Shown: positions 1 through 7,075 of the stretch, one piece after another
How the letters are laid out: each line of letters starts with the position of its first letter
How positions within the stretch are numbered: the first letter of the stretch is position 1
Origin: Streptomyces sp. NRRL F-2664
Lineage (GTDB): Bacteria > Actinomycetota > Actinomycetes > Streptomycetales > Streptomycetaceae
Direction of reading: 5' to 3'
NCBI RefSeq assembly: GCF_000719345.1
Contig: NZ_JOFX01000056.1
Coordinates: forward strand, 1 to 22,320
DNA length: 22,320 bases
Position numbers and translations under genes: made by a program
Notes under the pieces: generated by a model
The model's database searches: none
Told to the model about the DNA's origin: nothing
Seen by the model: only the letters and a program-made list of their open reading frames with translations

Positions 1-378
1 GTAAGCCACAAAGCGGCAGCAGCCTGATAGCCACACCCGATACCCCTGGGCGTCCCCACCCTACGAATGGGAGGACCAACCCGTCCAAAAAGGTAGAGCG
101 GCCTGACCGTCCGATCCAGAAACCCGGAAGCCACCAACGGCCACCGGGCGCCAACCCATGCCCACACCCACCCTGACCTGCTGCTATTTACGCGTCAGCC
201 AGATGATGTTCCCCCCTCCGGGGCGGGCCCGGGTCCTGGCCACCTGCGCACCTACCGGCCCCTTGTCGGGCCGAGCGCGGGCTCCCGCCTCGCCGGCACC
301 CGAGCCCGAACAACCCGCAGCGGGCTGACCCCCTGAACCGCTGGACTGCTGGTCAAGCCACCTGGCAGGCTCCGCCTC
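1..378. other. Left edge, no convincing gene
   Basis: No reading frame here has convincing coding character on either strand. One plus-strand frame stays open from the window edge to a stop near 178 and could be the tail of a gene starting outside the window, but its proline/arginine-rich translation resembles no family. A 40-codon ATG frame at 207-329 is equally unsupported. The stretch is best read as intergenic. Confidence 0.4.
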
Positions 379-882
379 GTGGAGATTCTCGATGTCCTGA
401 CCAGCATGGCGAAGACAGGCCGACTGGGCCCGGTGTTCAGCGGAGCCGACTGGAGCGATGTGACGGCAGCACTCGGCGAGCCGTGGGAGATCGGAACAAT
501 GAGCCGGAACAGAAAGCGGCCGCGGCTCTTTGCCTACGGAGACCTCGAAGTGAGTGTCTGCCGTTGCCGCAAGGTTTCCCTCATCTGCGTCCAGACCTGG
601 CGTGACGTCGTCGAACTCCCTCCGTCGGTTGTCGGGGGGACGGGCACCTTCCCGGCAGGGCTCAAGCACGCGGACGTCGTGTCCGCCTTGGACAGGGCCG
701 GCTGTTCCTGGAAGCCGCATGCTGGGCTGACCTTCGGCAACCAGTGCTCGCTCACGGCGATCGCGTCAGGAGCGAACTTCACCTTCGAGATCCCCGAGGG
801 CGAGGAACCCGTGCTGAACGTCATGGGCCTGCCCGGCGACGGACACGACTGCTCCGCACGGACCGCAGGCCAAGATCACTGA
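379..882 (+). CDS. Hypothetical protein, Streptomyces-type
   Basis: A 167-residue protein with a GTG start, the first plausible start in the frame; only weak ribosome-binding bases (GGCAGG) precede it. There is no signal peptide or membrane segment, so it should be cytoplasmic. The middle reads like a compact alpha/beta domain with three cysteines (residues 60-70, CRCRKVSLIC) and a conserved-looking segment LFAYGDLEVSV. The N-terminal part (GPVFSGADWSDVTAALGEP) resembles small Streptomyces proteins often found as orphan immunity-like proteins, but that link is from memory and is not shown by any neighbour: no toxin gene is visible within the window. The last 15 residues are less regular. No function is assigned. 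The longer minus-strand frames over the same bases look like shadows. Confidence 0.62.
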   Translation: MEILDVLTSMAKTGRLGPVFSGADWSDVTAALGEPWEIGTMSRNRKRPRLFAYGDLEVSVCRCRKVSLICVQTWRDVVELPPSVVGGTGTFPAGLKHADVVSALDRAGCSWKPHAGLTFGNQCSLTAIASGANFTFEIPEGEEPVLNVMGLPGDGHDCSARTAGQDH

Positions 883-1041
883 CGCGAAGCGCCACTCGTC
901 GTCCCGGACACCAAGGCCGAGCGCTTGGCGGACAACACCGGCCCGTCACCAGCACCGACCGCCGCGTCGGGCACGACGCGGCGCGCGGCAGGCCCGTCGG
1001 CGCTGCGGCCACCGTGACCCGCTGGGACCACCGGCGGGGCG

Positions 1042-2736
1042 TCAACTCCCGTCCGTCAGACTCCGGTCGATGACGCCGATGAGCCGCGCTCCCGCGCGGT
1101 CGGTCCCGCGGCGTCCTCGCTCGGCACCCGCCGAGGCCCTCTCCAGCCGCAGCCGCGCCGTACGCCCGCGCAGTGTCAGCGTCATCAGCTGGTTGCCGAA
1201 CCACGGTCCGCCGGTGCGCTCCCACCGGACCGCCGGTCTGGCGACCCGCCCGTGGCGGGCGAGGAGATGCCCGATCCCCTTGGCGACCCGGCTCCAGCCG
1301 AAACGGAATCCGGCCCGTATGGCTGCGGGCACCGAGTTGTGCAACGGCGAACAGGTGAACTGGAAGACACGGGAGCGCGGCTGCTGTCCGGTGGTCCAGA
1401 CGGGCTCCGCCACATACGCGTGGTGCACGTCGCCGGACAGCACGCACACCGTCGCCGGGGCGGCGTCGCCCCGCCCCACCTCGGCGACCGTCTCCGTCAG
1501 CCTGTCGAACGACGAGGTGAACGCAGCCCAGTGCTCCAGGTCCGCCCGCCGGCGCAACCACTCACCCAAGCGCGCCCAGCGCGGCCCCCGTTCGCCCCGG
1601 CAGAGCGCCGCGTGCCACCCCTCCGCGAAGTGGACCATCGGGGGCAGCAGCCACGGGAGCGAGGTCCCCACCAGCAGATGGTCGACGCTCCCGGGGTCGT
1701 CGAACGCCTGCGTCCGCAGCCAGGCCGCCTCCTCGGCGTCCAGCATCGACCGGTGCTGCTCCTCCAGCACCCGCGCGGCCCGGGTGTCGACCATCAGCAG
1801 CCGGGTGCGGCCGAAGTCCCTGCGGTAGCTCCAGCGCACCGCCGTCGGATCGGCGTCGGCACGTTCGGCGAACGCGCGCAGCACCTCCGTGCCGTCGTCG
1901 GCCGCCCGTACCGCCGCGTACAGCTCGTCCTCGGCGAGCTCGGCGGGGGAGAGGTTCCCGAGGTGCTGGTAGACCCAGTACGACATCAGGCCGCTGGTGA
2001 TCCGCTCGTGCCACCAGGGCGTCGCCCGCATGTCGGCCACCCAGGCGGCGCTGGTGTTCCAGTCGTCGATGACGTCGTGGTCGTCGAAGATCATGCAGCT
2101 GGGTACGGTCGAGAGCAGCCAGCGCAGCTCGGGGTCGCCCCAGGACTCGTCGTAGAGGTGGGCGTACTCCTCGTAGTCGGCCACCTGGTCCGGCGGAGCG
2201 GCGGTGCCGGTGCCGGCGGCCCGCCGATGCCGGGCGATCCAGGCGCGGGTGTCGGCGGACGTCTCGTCGGCGTACACCTGGTCGCCCAGGAGGAGGAGAA
2301 CGTCCGGACGCTCGGCCTCCGGGTCGGCGGCGAGCCGGGCGGAGAGGGTGTCGAGGACATCGGGGCCCACCGGATCGGGCTCGCCCACCGCAGGCGACGC
2401 CCACCGGCACGAGCCGAAGGCGACCACCGCGCCCGTCGCCGGGACCGGCGGCGTGTGGATGGTGCTGGGCGGGTGGGGCGAGTCCGCGAGGGGCCACACC
2501 CGCTCGCCGTCGAGCAGCACCTCGTACGGTGTGGCGGACCCAGGGGCGAGTCCCGTCACGACCACCAGTGCGTAGTGGTGGCCGACGACGCAGAACGTGG
2601 ACGCCGAACCCCCGCCGCCGCCCGCGCACCGGACCTCCACCGTGCACGCCCGGTCGCTCTCCACCCACACGGTCGCGCTCGTGCCCGATTCCCAGTCCAC
2701 GTGTCGCAGGAGCGGGCCCAGCCTCAGACCGGCCAT
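1042..2736 (-). CDS. PhoD-like alkaline phosphatase D family protein
   Basis: A 564-residue metallophosphoesterase of the PhoD-like superfamily, expected to hydrolyse phosphomono- or phosphodiesters. An N-terminal beta-rich domain (about 1-100) precedes the catalytic domain, where the family metal motifs are in order: FGSCRW near 107, LLGDQVYADE near 150, FDDHDVIDDW near 216 and LSGDVHHAYVAE near 435. No Tat or Sec signal is present, unlike secreted PhoD of Bacillus, so this is probably the cytoplasmic form common in actinomycetes. The ATG start is supported by GGAAGGGG at a good distance. Two copies of a 13-bp motif lie just upstream and may form an operator. The large plus-strand frame across the gene (1252-3225) is its high-GC shadow. 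Family is clear; the substrate is not known. Confidence 0.93.
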   Translation of the reverse strand: MAGLRLGPLLRHVDWESGTSATVWVESDRACTVEVRCAGGGGGSASTFCVVGHHYALVVVTGLAPGSATPYEVLLDGERVWPLADSPHPPSTIHTPPVPATGAVVAFGSCRWASPAVGEPDPVGPDVLDTLSARLAADPEAERPDVLLLLGDQVYADETSADTRAWIARHRRAAGTGTAAPPDQVADYEEYAHLYDESWGDPELRWLLSTVPSCMIFDDHDVIDDWNTSAAWVADMRATPWWHERITSGLMSYWVYQHLGNLSPAELAEDELYAAVRAADDGTEVLRAFAERADADPTAVRWSYRRDFGRTRLLMVDTRAARVLEEQHRSMLDAEEAAWLRTQAFDDPGSVDHLLVGTSLPWLLPPMVHFAEGWHAALCRGERGPRWARLGEWLRRRADLEHWAAFTSSFDRLTETVAEVGRGDAAPATVCVLSGDVHHAYVAEPVWTTGQQPRSRVFQFTCSPLHNSVPAAIRAGFRFGWSRVAKGIGHLLARHGRVARPAVRWERTGGPWFGNQLMTLTLRGRTARLRLERASAGAERGRRGTDRAGARLIGVIDRSLTDGS

Positions 2737-2754
2737 TGTGAGTCCCCTTCCGGT

Positions 2755-2790
2755 GCTCCGTACGGTATGGAACGGCCGCTCCGTACGGTA
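2755..2790. promoter_or_regulatory. Tandem operator-like repeats before phoD-like gene
   Basis: The 13-base string GCTCCGTACGGTA occurs twice, at 2755-2767 and 2778-2790, 23 bases apart. Each copy contains the palindrome CCGTACGG. They lie 19 to 54 bases upstream of the phosphatase start, where a promoter would be, so a repressor site (for example TetR type) is a reasonable inference. No TetR-like gene is present in the window. Confidence 0.5.
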
Positions 2791-2989
2791 CTGAACGACG
2801 GCGGCAACGGCGCTGTCGTGCCGCGTGGGGGCTCTTGCCCGGACCAGCGCGTGTCAGTCGCAGACTCCGACGGCGGAGGGCGCGAGAGAGGCACCGACGG
2901 GAGTCGGGCGGGCCGCAGCGCCCTGGGGGGTCACTGTTCAAGGCCGATTACCTCATCTTCGAACCCTCGGAAATCTATGTCCGCCGGAG

Positions 2990-3018
2990 TAGACATTGGG
3001 GTGTGGTCCGGTTATGGT
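2990..3018 (+). promoter_or_regulatory. Housekeeping-type promoter of the structured leader
   Basis: TAGACA at 2990-2995 and TATGGT at 3013-3018 are separated by exactly 17 bases, a good match to the HrdB/sigma-70 consensus in Streptomyces. The surrounding DNA is AT-richer than its neighbours. Transcription would begin near 3025 and run through the hairpin-rich stretch toward the MerR-like gene. Confidence 0.6.
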
Positions 3019-3080
3019 TTCTCTTGTAGCTCGAAGAGATCGAAGGGCCCGGCAGACACGAACTGCCGGGCAGCAGTCCC

Positions 3081-3246
3081 GCAGTACCCGCGTTGCAGTG
3101 CGCAGGACGGTGCGGTCACGGAGTGTCGGAGCCAGGTTGATGTGCAGGATGGCGACGGGACTGGTGACCGCACCGGGCGGCCCGCAGTGATCAGGGGCCG
3201 CCGTGAGCAGTGGCAGTACCCGTAGTGAGTGCAGTCGGCAGTACCC
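3081..3246 (+). repeat. Three copies of GCAGTACCC in the leader
   Basis: Exact copies at 3081-3089, 3213-3221 and 3238-3246, the last two 25 bases apart. They fall between the predicted stems and would be single-stranded there, as expected for protein-binding or loop-contact sites in an RNA. They could equally be DNA sites. Confidence 0.5.
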
Positions 3247-3555
3247 AGCAGCGAGTGTTTGCGAGCAGGACCCCGGTGAAGGCGTCGGCTGCGGGCGCGC
3301 GCACCGGGAGGTCCGGCAGTGGGGTTCCACGCCGGACCAGCCGCAGGTAGTTGATCACAGAGGGAAGAGACGGAGGAACAGGCACCATCAGGATCGCCCG
3401 GATGCCGTGCGGTCCGGGTACCGCAGGACATCGACAGTGAGGTGGTCTGGTCAAGCAACCGCGATCCCCGCGCCCCCGACACATCTCAGGTCGGGCGGGC
3501 GGAAACAGAAGGTCGGCGCAGAATCAAGGCCGGCAGATGGTGTAGCAGTTCCTTC

Positions 3556-3586
3556 GGGGCCCGGGAGCCACACGCTCCCGGGCCCC
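3556..3586 (+). promoter_or_regulatory. 13-bp hairpin just before the MerR-like gene
   Basis: The arms 3556-3568 and 3574-3586 are perfect complements with loop CACAC. The hairpin ends 27 bases before the ATG and is not followed by a T-run at once, although a CGTTTTCG stretch follows. It may be an attenuator or a structure controlling ribosome access, rather than a simple terminator. Confidence 0.6.
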
Positions 3587-3613
3587 TCCGCGCGTTTTCG
3601 TGAAAGAGGCTCC

Positions 3614-3943
3614 ATGACAGCAGACGACTCGTTCGGCCGTCTCGACGACGACGACTACCCCGCCTACACCATGGGCCGGGCCGCCGAAATACTCGGCACC
3701 ACCCAGGGCTTCCTGCGCGCCATCGGCGAAGCCCGCCTCATCACCGCGCTGCGCTCGGCGGGCGGACACCGCCGCTACTCCCGCTACCAGCTGCGCATCG
3801 CCGCCCGCGCCCGCGAACTCGTCGACCAGGGCACCCCCATCGAGGCCGCCTGCCGCATCATCATCCTGGAAGACCAGCTCGAAGAGGCCCAGCGCCTCAA
3901 CGCCGCATACCGCAACACTGCAGGCCCCTCGAACCCCACCTGA
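3614..3943 (+). CDS. MerR-like helix-turn-helix regulator
   Basis: A 109-residue protein consisting almost only of a MerR-type winged helix-turn-helix: YTMGRAAEILGTTQGFLRAI (about 17-36) is the recognition half and LRSAGGHRRYSRYQL (about 45-60) the wing, including the GGHRRY signature of MerR/BldC-like proteins. A short coiled-coil-like helix (ILEDQLEEAQRLN, about 84-97) would give dimerisation. No effector-binding domain follows, so it is a short single-domain regulator or DNA-architecture protein. The ATG start has GAAAGAGG in front. Upstream is a long hairpin-rich leader with its own promoter, suggesting post-transcriptional control. Similar proteins occur in several copies per Streptomyces genome, often near cold-shock genes; that is recalled knowledge, and no cold-shock gene is seen here. 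Confidence 0.85.
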   Translation: MTADDSFGRLDDDDYPAYTMGRAAEILGTTQGFLRAIGEARLITALRSAGGHRRYSRYQLRIAARARELVDQGTPIEAACRIIILEDQLEEAQRLNAAYRNTAGPSNPT

Positions 3944-4033
3944 ACCGGCCGAGGCACCCAGCCACGGACCACGACCCTCCCTGGCAGACCCCAGGAGGAC
4001 CCACTCCTACGAGCCCGTCAGCCCGTCAGCCCC

Positions 4034-4759
4034 TCAGCCCGTCGCGCCGCCCGCCGCCGGGCGGAAAGTGCCCGTAACGGTGTACTGCTGTCCCGTTGAC
4101 GAGGCAGCCGTCGCCGCGTAGGCATCACCGGCGAGGGGCCGCACACCCGGGGCATGGTTGTACTGGACGGCGAAGACGTGCTCCCCGGCGGGGACGGTCC
4201 GGCCCGGCTTGAGAGTCCACCGGTAGAGGAGGGTGCCGCCCTCGTCGGCGGTGGTCAGCGTGAAGTCGCCCTCGGGCAGAGTCCGCCAGGCGCCGGTGGA
4301 CGCCACCCCTCCCGTCTGGGCGACACGAACCTCCAGCATCAGCGCCGCCAGGGGCGCGCCGGTGTGCAGGGTGATGGTGCTCTGGGACCAGTACGGATTG
4401 GAGTACGGGTCGACGGCTCCGTCGGAGCGCAGCGGCCCGTCCTGGCCACCCGGTGGCGCCGAAGGCGTGGAAGGGGCGAAAGAGGTGGACGGAGGCGCCG
4501 GTGCCGCGGGGGTCGTGGCGGCTGCCCGGCCGGTGCCCCCCGGGTGGAAGGCGGGCGCGAGCGTGTATCCGCCCACCACGAGCGCCGCCGTGGAGGCAAG
4601 GGTGGCCAGGGCGACGCGCGGCCAGGACAGCGGCCGGCCTGCCCGCCGGTCGGGGACGGTGCGCAACAACGTGCCGAGCCTGACCCGTTCCAGCATCCCC
4701 TCCCGGTCGGGCGTGTGAGCCGCCGCCGCGTCCCGGAGCCGGCGCTTCAGGTCCTCCAT
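4034..4759 (-). CDS. Membrane protein, probable partner of SigE-family sigma factor
   Basis: A 241-residue single-pass membrane protein. Residues 1-46 are a charged cytoplasmic part (MEDLKRRLRDAAAAH...), a hydrophobic segment follows at about 49-70 (VALATLASTAALVVGGYTL), then a long Ala/Pro/Ser linker (about 78-115) and an extracytoplasmic beta-rich domain to the end. Its ATG shares one base with the stop codon of the sigma gene (TGATG), so the two are translationally coupled. The layout is that of an anti-sigma factor that senses the outside, but the zinc-binding HxxxCxxC motif of ZAS anti-sigma factors is absent, so the role rests on position. Another possibility is an unrelated exported protein controlled by the sigma factor. 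Confidence 0.8.
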   Translation of the reverse strand: MEDLKRRLRDAAAAHTPDREGMLERVRLGTLLRTVPDRRAGRPLSWPRVALATLASTAALVVGGYTLAPAFHPGGTGRAAATTPAAPAPPSTSFAPSTPSAPPGGQDGPLRSDGAVDPYSNPYWSQSTITLHTGAPLAALMLEVRVAQTGGVASTGAWRTLPEGDFTLTTADEGGTLLYRWTLKPGRTVPAGEHVFAVQYNHAPGVRPLAGDAYAATAASSTGQQYTVTGTFRPAAGGATG

Positions 4760-5310
4760 CAGTGCCTCGTTCCGGTCAGTTCCTCGGCGGCCTGCGCGCC
4801 GAGGAGACGCTGCAGTTCGGCCATGGCCTTGGAGGTCTGGCTCTTCACCGTGCCGACGGACGTCCCGAGCGCCAGGGCGGTGTCCTTCTCCGAGAGGTCC
4901 AGCGCGTGGCGCAGCACGACGCAGGCACGCTTGCGGAACGGCAGGCGCGCCAGCGCACGGCGCACGTCCATCACCGCGTCCACGTCGGGGTGCTGCGCGC
5001 GACCCGGAACGGCCGTCCAGAAGAGGTGGATGCGGCGCCGCTCGCGGGTGAGGGCGCGGATGCGGGCCCGGGCCATGTTGGCGACCACGCCGCGGGCGTA
5101 GGCCACCGGATGGTCGGCGCGCTGCACGCGGTCCCAACGGTGCCACAGCGCGACGAAGGCGTCGGCGGCCAGAAGGTCGCCCAGGGCAAGCGCCACACCC
5201 AGGCCCTGCGCCGCGTACAAAGCCGGGTACGCCGACCGGGAACCGGGCGCCGCCCCCCTCTGCGGCGCCGCCCACCAGTCCGCAACACGTCTCAGGACGG
5301 GTGGTCCCAC
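4759..5310 (-). CDS. SigE-family (ECF-like) RNA polymerase sigma factor
   Basis: A 183-residue two-region sigma factor. Region 2 is visible at about 46-95 (AADAFVALWHRWDRV, then the DNA-binding VAYARGVVANMARARIRAL) and region 4 at about 113-170 (LARLPFRKRACVVLRHALDL, SVGTVKSQTSKAMAELQRLL). It would direct RNA polymerase to a small set of promoters and be held back by the coupled membrane protein. The start is uncertain: GTG at 5310 is the first in the frame without a clear ribosome-binding site, and the next alternative is a TTG at residue 31. The start of region 2 (YAAQGLGVALALGDLLAADAF cut here) looks several residues shorter than in relatives, so a small deletion is possible. Confidence 0.85.
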   Translation of the reverse strand: MGPPVLRRVADWWAAPQRGAAPGSRSAYPALYAAQGLGVALALGDLLAADAFVALWHRWDRVQRADHPVAYARGVVANMARARIRALTRERRRIHLFWTAVPGRAQHPDVDAVMDVRRALARLPFRKRACVVLRHALDLSEKDTALALGTSVGTVKSQTSKAMAELQRLLGAQAAEELTGTRH

Positions 5311-5904
5311 AACCGCGGATGAGGCGACGGCGGTGCGCCGGGCACCCGGGCGCCGCGCAGCGGATGCAGGGCACCCTCAACAACGCGACCATGGGCTCCG
5401 TGGACGAAGGAGAGGACATCGCACGAACAGGCCGGCGCACGGCAGGCTCGGCGGACGGGGAACACAGGCCCGGAGGTCTGCCCCACAGCCGTCGCAGGAA
5501 GCACGCGCGGCCGTAGCATCGCGTGCCTGGCACCTCATCGCTGGTCACCACCCTCGCCGCCCGCTGACCTCAACCCTCAAGAGCCAGGCCACGACCCGTC
5601 GCCAGCACCAGCTGGTCCACCGCTGCCGCGGAAGCCGGGCAGGGACGGCTCCGGACCGACACCTTCCACGGGCGTCGCAAGGCAGGACTGATCCCGCGCG
5701 CCGGCCTCGCGTAACGCCCGAAAATGCCGAGGCCGCCCCGTAGGGCGGCCTCGAGGATCACAGGGCCGGGCATGGCGCACGTCGAATGCGCGCCCTGGCG
5801 CACCCACACGGGCAGTCCCGATTCATCCGGACATGGAGGAGAAGATCTGCGGCCCTGCGCAACCGGTGGAGACCTTCTGGCTGCGTTCGCGGACGGAGCG
5901 TGCG
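5311..5904. other. Intergenic, possible gene tail and a terminator
   Basis: No intact gene. On the plus strand one frame ends at a TAA at about 5714 with a plausible C-terminus (GRRKAGLIPRAGLA) directly before a strong hairpin, so this may be the tail of a lost gene. Nothing else is recognisable; the long minus-strand frame reaching into this stretch is an extension of the shadow over the sigma gene. Confidence 0.35.
5728..5753 (-). terminator. Rho-independent terminator behind DUF4352-like gene
   Basis: An 11-bp perfect stem (5728-5738 with 5743-5753) has a 4-base loop. On the minus strand it is followed at once by GCATTTTC, giving a short U-run. It lies about 150 bases after the stop of the minus-strand gene at 5905. 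It could also act on a plus-strand transcript. Confidence 0.65.
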
Positions 5905-6498
5905 TCAGGGGACGTCGGCGCGTACGGACTCGCCGATGATGCCATCGGTGTAGGTCACATACTTGGGAGTGAACGCGCCCTTGGCGGTGACGGCGCCGGA
6001 AACGTTCTCGCCGGGAGCGAGATCAACAGTGGCGATCTGCCTCTCGTCGACGCCGAGCTCGGCAGTGTGCTTGGTGCCGGAAGTATCCGTGATCGTGACG
6101 AACAACGGGTTCACGTCGATCGCCTTGTCGCCGTTGTTCGTGACCGTGATGAGGACACTGGTGTAGTCGGTGCCGTCAGCGAAGACGCCCTTCTCGAACT
6201 TCGTCTTTTCCGCGGTGACGGCGACAGGCCCCGCCTTCTTCTCCTCCTTTGCCGGCTCCCCCTTCGGTGCGCCGACCGGCGCGGGCGGGGGGCTGCTCTT
6301 CGCAGCGGGGGTGCCGGCGTTCTCACTGCCGCCGCCGCTCGCGATGGCGCCCATGACTATGAGCAGGGCGACGATGCCCAGGCAGCCGAGGCCGGCCATC
6401 TTCCCCTTGGAACGCTTCTGCGGCTGAGGTACCTGCGGGTCCAGTACAGGCGGCTGAGAAGGTTCGCTTCCGGACTGCTGCGGGTCCTGCTGGCTCAT
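5905..6498 (-). CDS. Membrane-anchored DUF4352-like protein
   Basis: A 197-residue protein with a Pro/Gln-rich cytoplasmic N-terminus (1-33), one membrane helix at about 36-53 (LGCLGIVALLIVMGAIA), a low-complexity linker rich in Ala, Pro and Lys (about 54-92), and an extracytoplasmic Ig-like beta-sandwich (about 93-197; VLITVTNNGDKAIDVNP is typical of DUF4352/telokin-like domains). Such proteins are surface proteins of unknown role in actinomycetes. The ATG at 6498 is chosen because GGGGAG precedes it and the longer frame upstream adds only irregular residues. Monocistronic, with a terminator behind it. Confidence 0.85.
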   Translation of the reverse strand: MSQQDPQQSGSEPSQPPVLDPQVPQPQKRSKGKMAGLGCLGIVALLIVMGAIASGGGSENAGTPAAKSSPPPAPVGAPKGEPAKEEKKAGPVAVTAEKTKFEKGVFADGTDYTSVLITVTNNGDKAIDVNPLFVTITDTSGTKHTAELGVDERQIATVDLAPGENVSGAVTAKGAFTPKYVTYTDGIIGESVRADVP

Positions 6499-7075
6499 GA
6501 TCTCCCCAAGACATGGATGAAGACGGCTGGGCACCCCTGACGGATTTCCGATTCCGCCGTTGGACCGCACAAAGGAGCGTCACGTCCGGCTCTCGTCGCG
6601 CGCCTTTACGGCTACGGAACGCCAAAGGTCTGCGGCAGCGTGTCAGAGAGGCAACAAACCGGCAATGTGGGGGCGGCAAGCCTTGTGATCATTCAGAGAC
6701 ATGCCCGTTCGGGGCCGAGGCATCCACCGAAATCCGAGCCCCCTTCACACAACTCGCCCCAACGCAGGGCGAGTTCTCGGACATCTGAGGCTGCATACAG
6801 AGTCGCTGTGCCTCTTGGTCGGCGGGGTTTGCCCGGTAGGGGAAGTCACCCTCGGTCGAGGTGATCCGCAAGAGCAGAAAAATGTCCCGAAGCGGCAAGA
6901 GAGTGTCCCGAGACGGCAAGCCCCCAGCGGGGCATTCTGTACTCGCATGGCACAGAGAGACGGAGTCGCTGCCGAAGCCCCCGCCCGCTGTCGCCTCAGC
7001 ACCGAAACGGGGGGCGTGCCGGATCGCCCTGCGCGGAAGTACGCAGACGGCGGCGGCTGTTTTATGGACATGTAG
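6499..7075. other. Intergenic region with regulator direct repeats
   Basis: About 580 bases between two divergent genes with no convincing coding sequence on either strand. It holds the 21-bp-spaced repeats described separately. A gene originally controlled from those repeats may have been lost. Confidence 0.5.
6883..6920. promoter_or_regulatory. Direct-repeat operator, AraC type
   Basis: TGTCCCGAAGCGGCAAG at 6883-6899 is repeated with 15 of 17 bases as TGTCCCGAGACGGCAAG at 6904-6920. The 21-base spacing is two helical turns, the arrangement bound by AraC/XylS-type dimers. The regulator gene lies about 160 bases downstream. Confidence 0.6.

Larger units (their letters stand above)
3025..3613 (+). 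ncRNA. Long structured 5' leader or non-coding RNA (candidate)
   Basis: About 590 bases between a promoter-like sequence and the MerR-like gene carry no convincing coding sequence but a series of hairpins: 3047-3055 with 3063-3071 (9 bp, loop of 7); 3109-3119 with 3164-3174 (11 bp, long range); 3176-3183 with 3195-3202 (8 bp); 3272-3278 with 3302-3308 (7 bp); 3310-3338 (12 bp with one bulged A, loop GGTT); 3408-3413 with 3420-3425 (6 bp); 3556-3568 with 3574-3586 (13 bp). The string GCAGTACCC occurs three times between them. Frames through the region are low in coding character. It could be a cis-acting leader, an independent RNA, or chance pairing in GC-rich DNA; the number and perfection of the stems favour structure. 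Confidence 0.5.

Noticed and set aside
1252..3225. 657-codon plus-strand frame
   Set aside because: It is antisense to the PhoD-like gene, whose motifs are intact; the translation is Gly/Arg/Val-rich without domains.
3203..3613. N-terminal extension of the MerR-like protein to a GTG at 3203
   Set aside because: The frame is open, but its composition is irregular, it crosses several hairpins, and the ATG at 3614 has a ribosome-binding site and begins the conserved domain.
4034..5551. One 505-codon minus-strand frame covering the sigma factor and its partner
   Set aside because: Only its last 241 residues are real (the membrane protein). The earlier part is out of frame with the recognisable sigma factor, so it is not a fusion.
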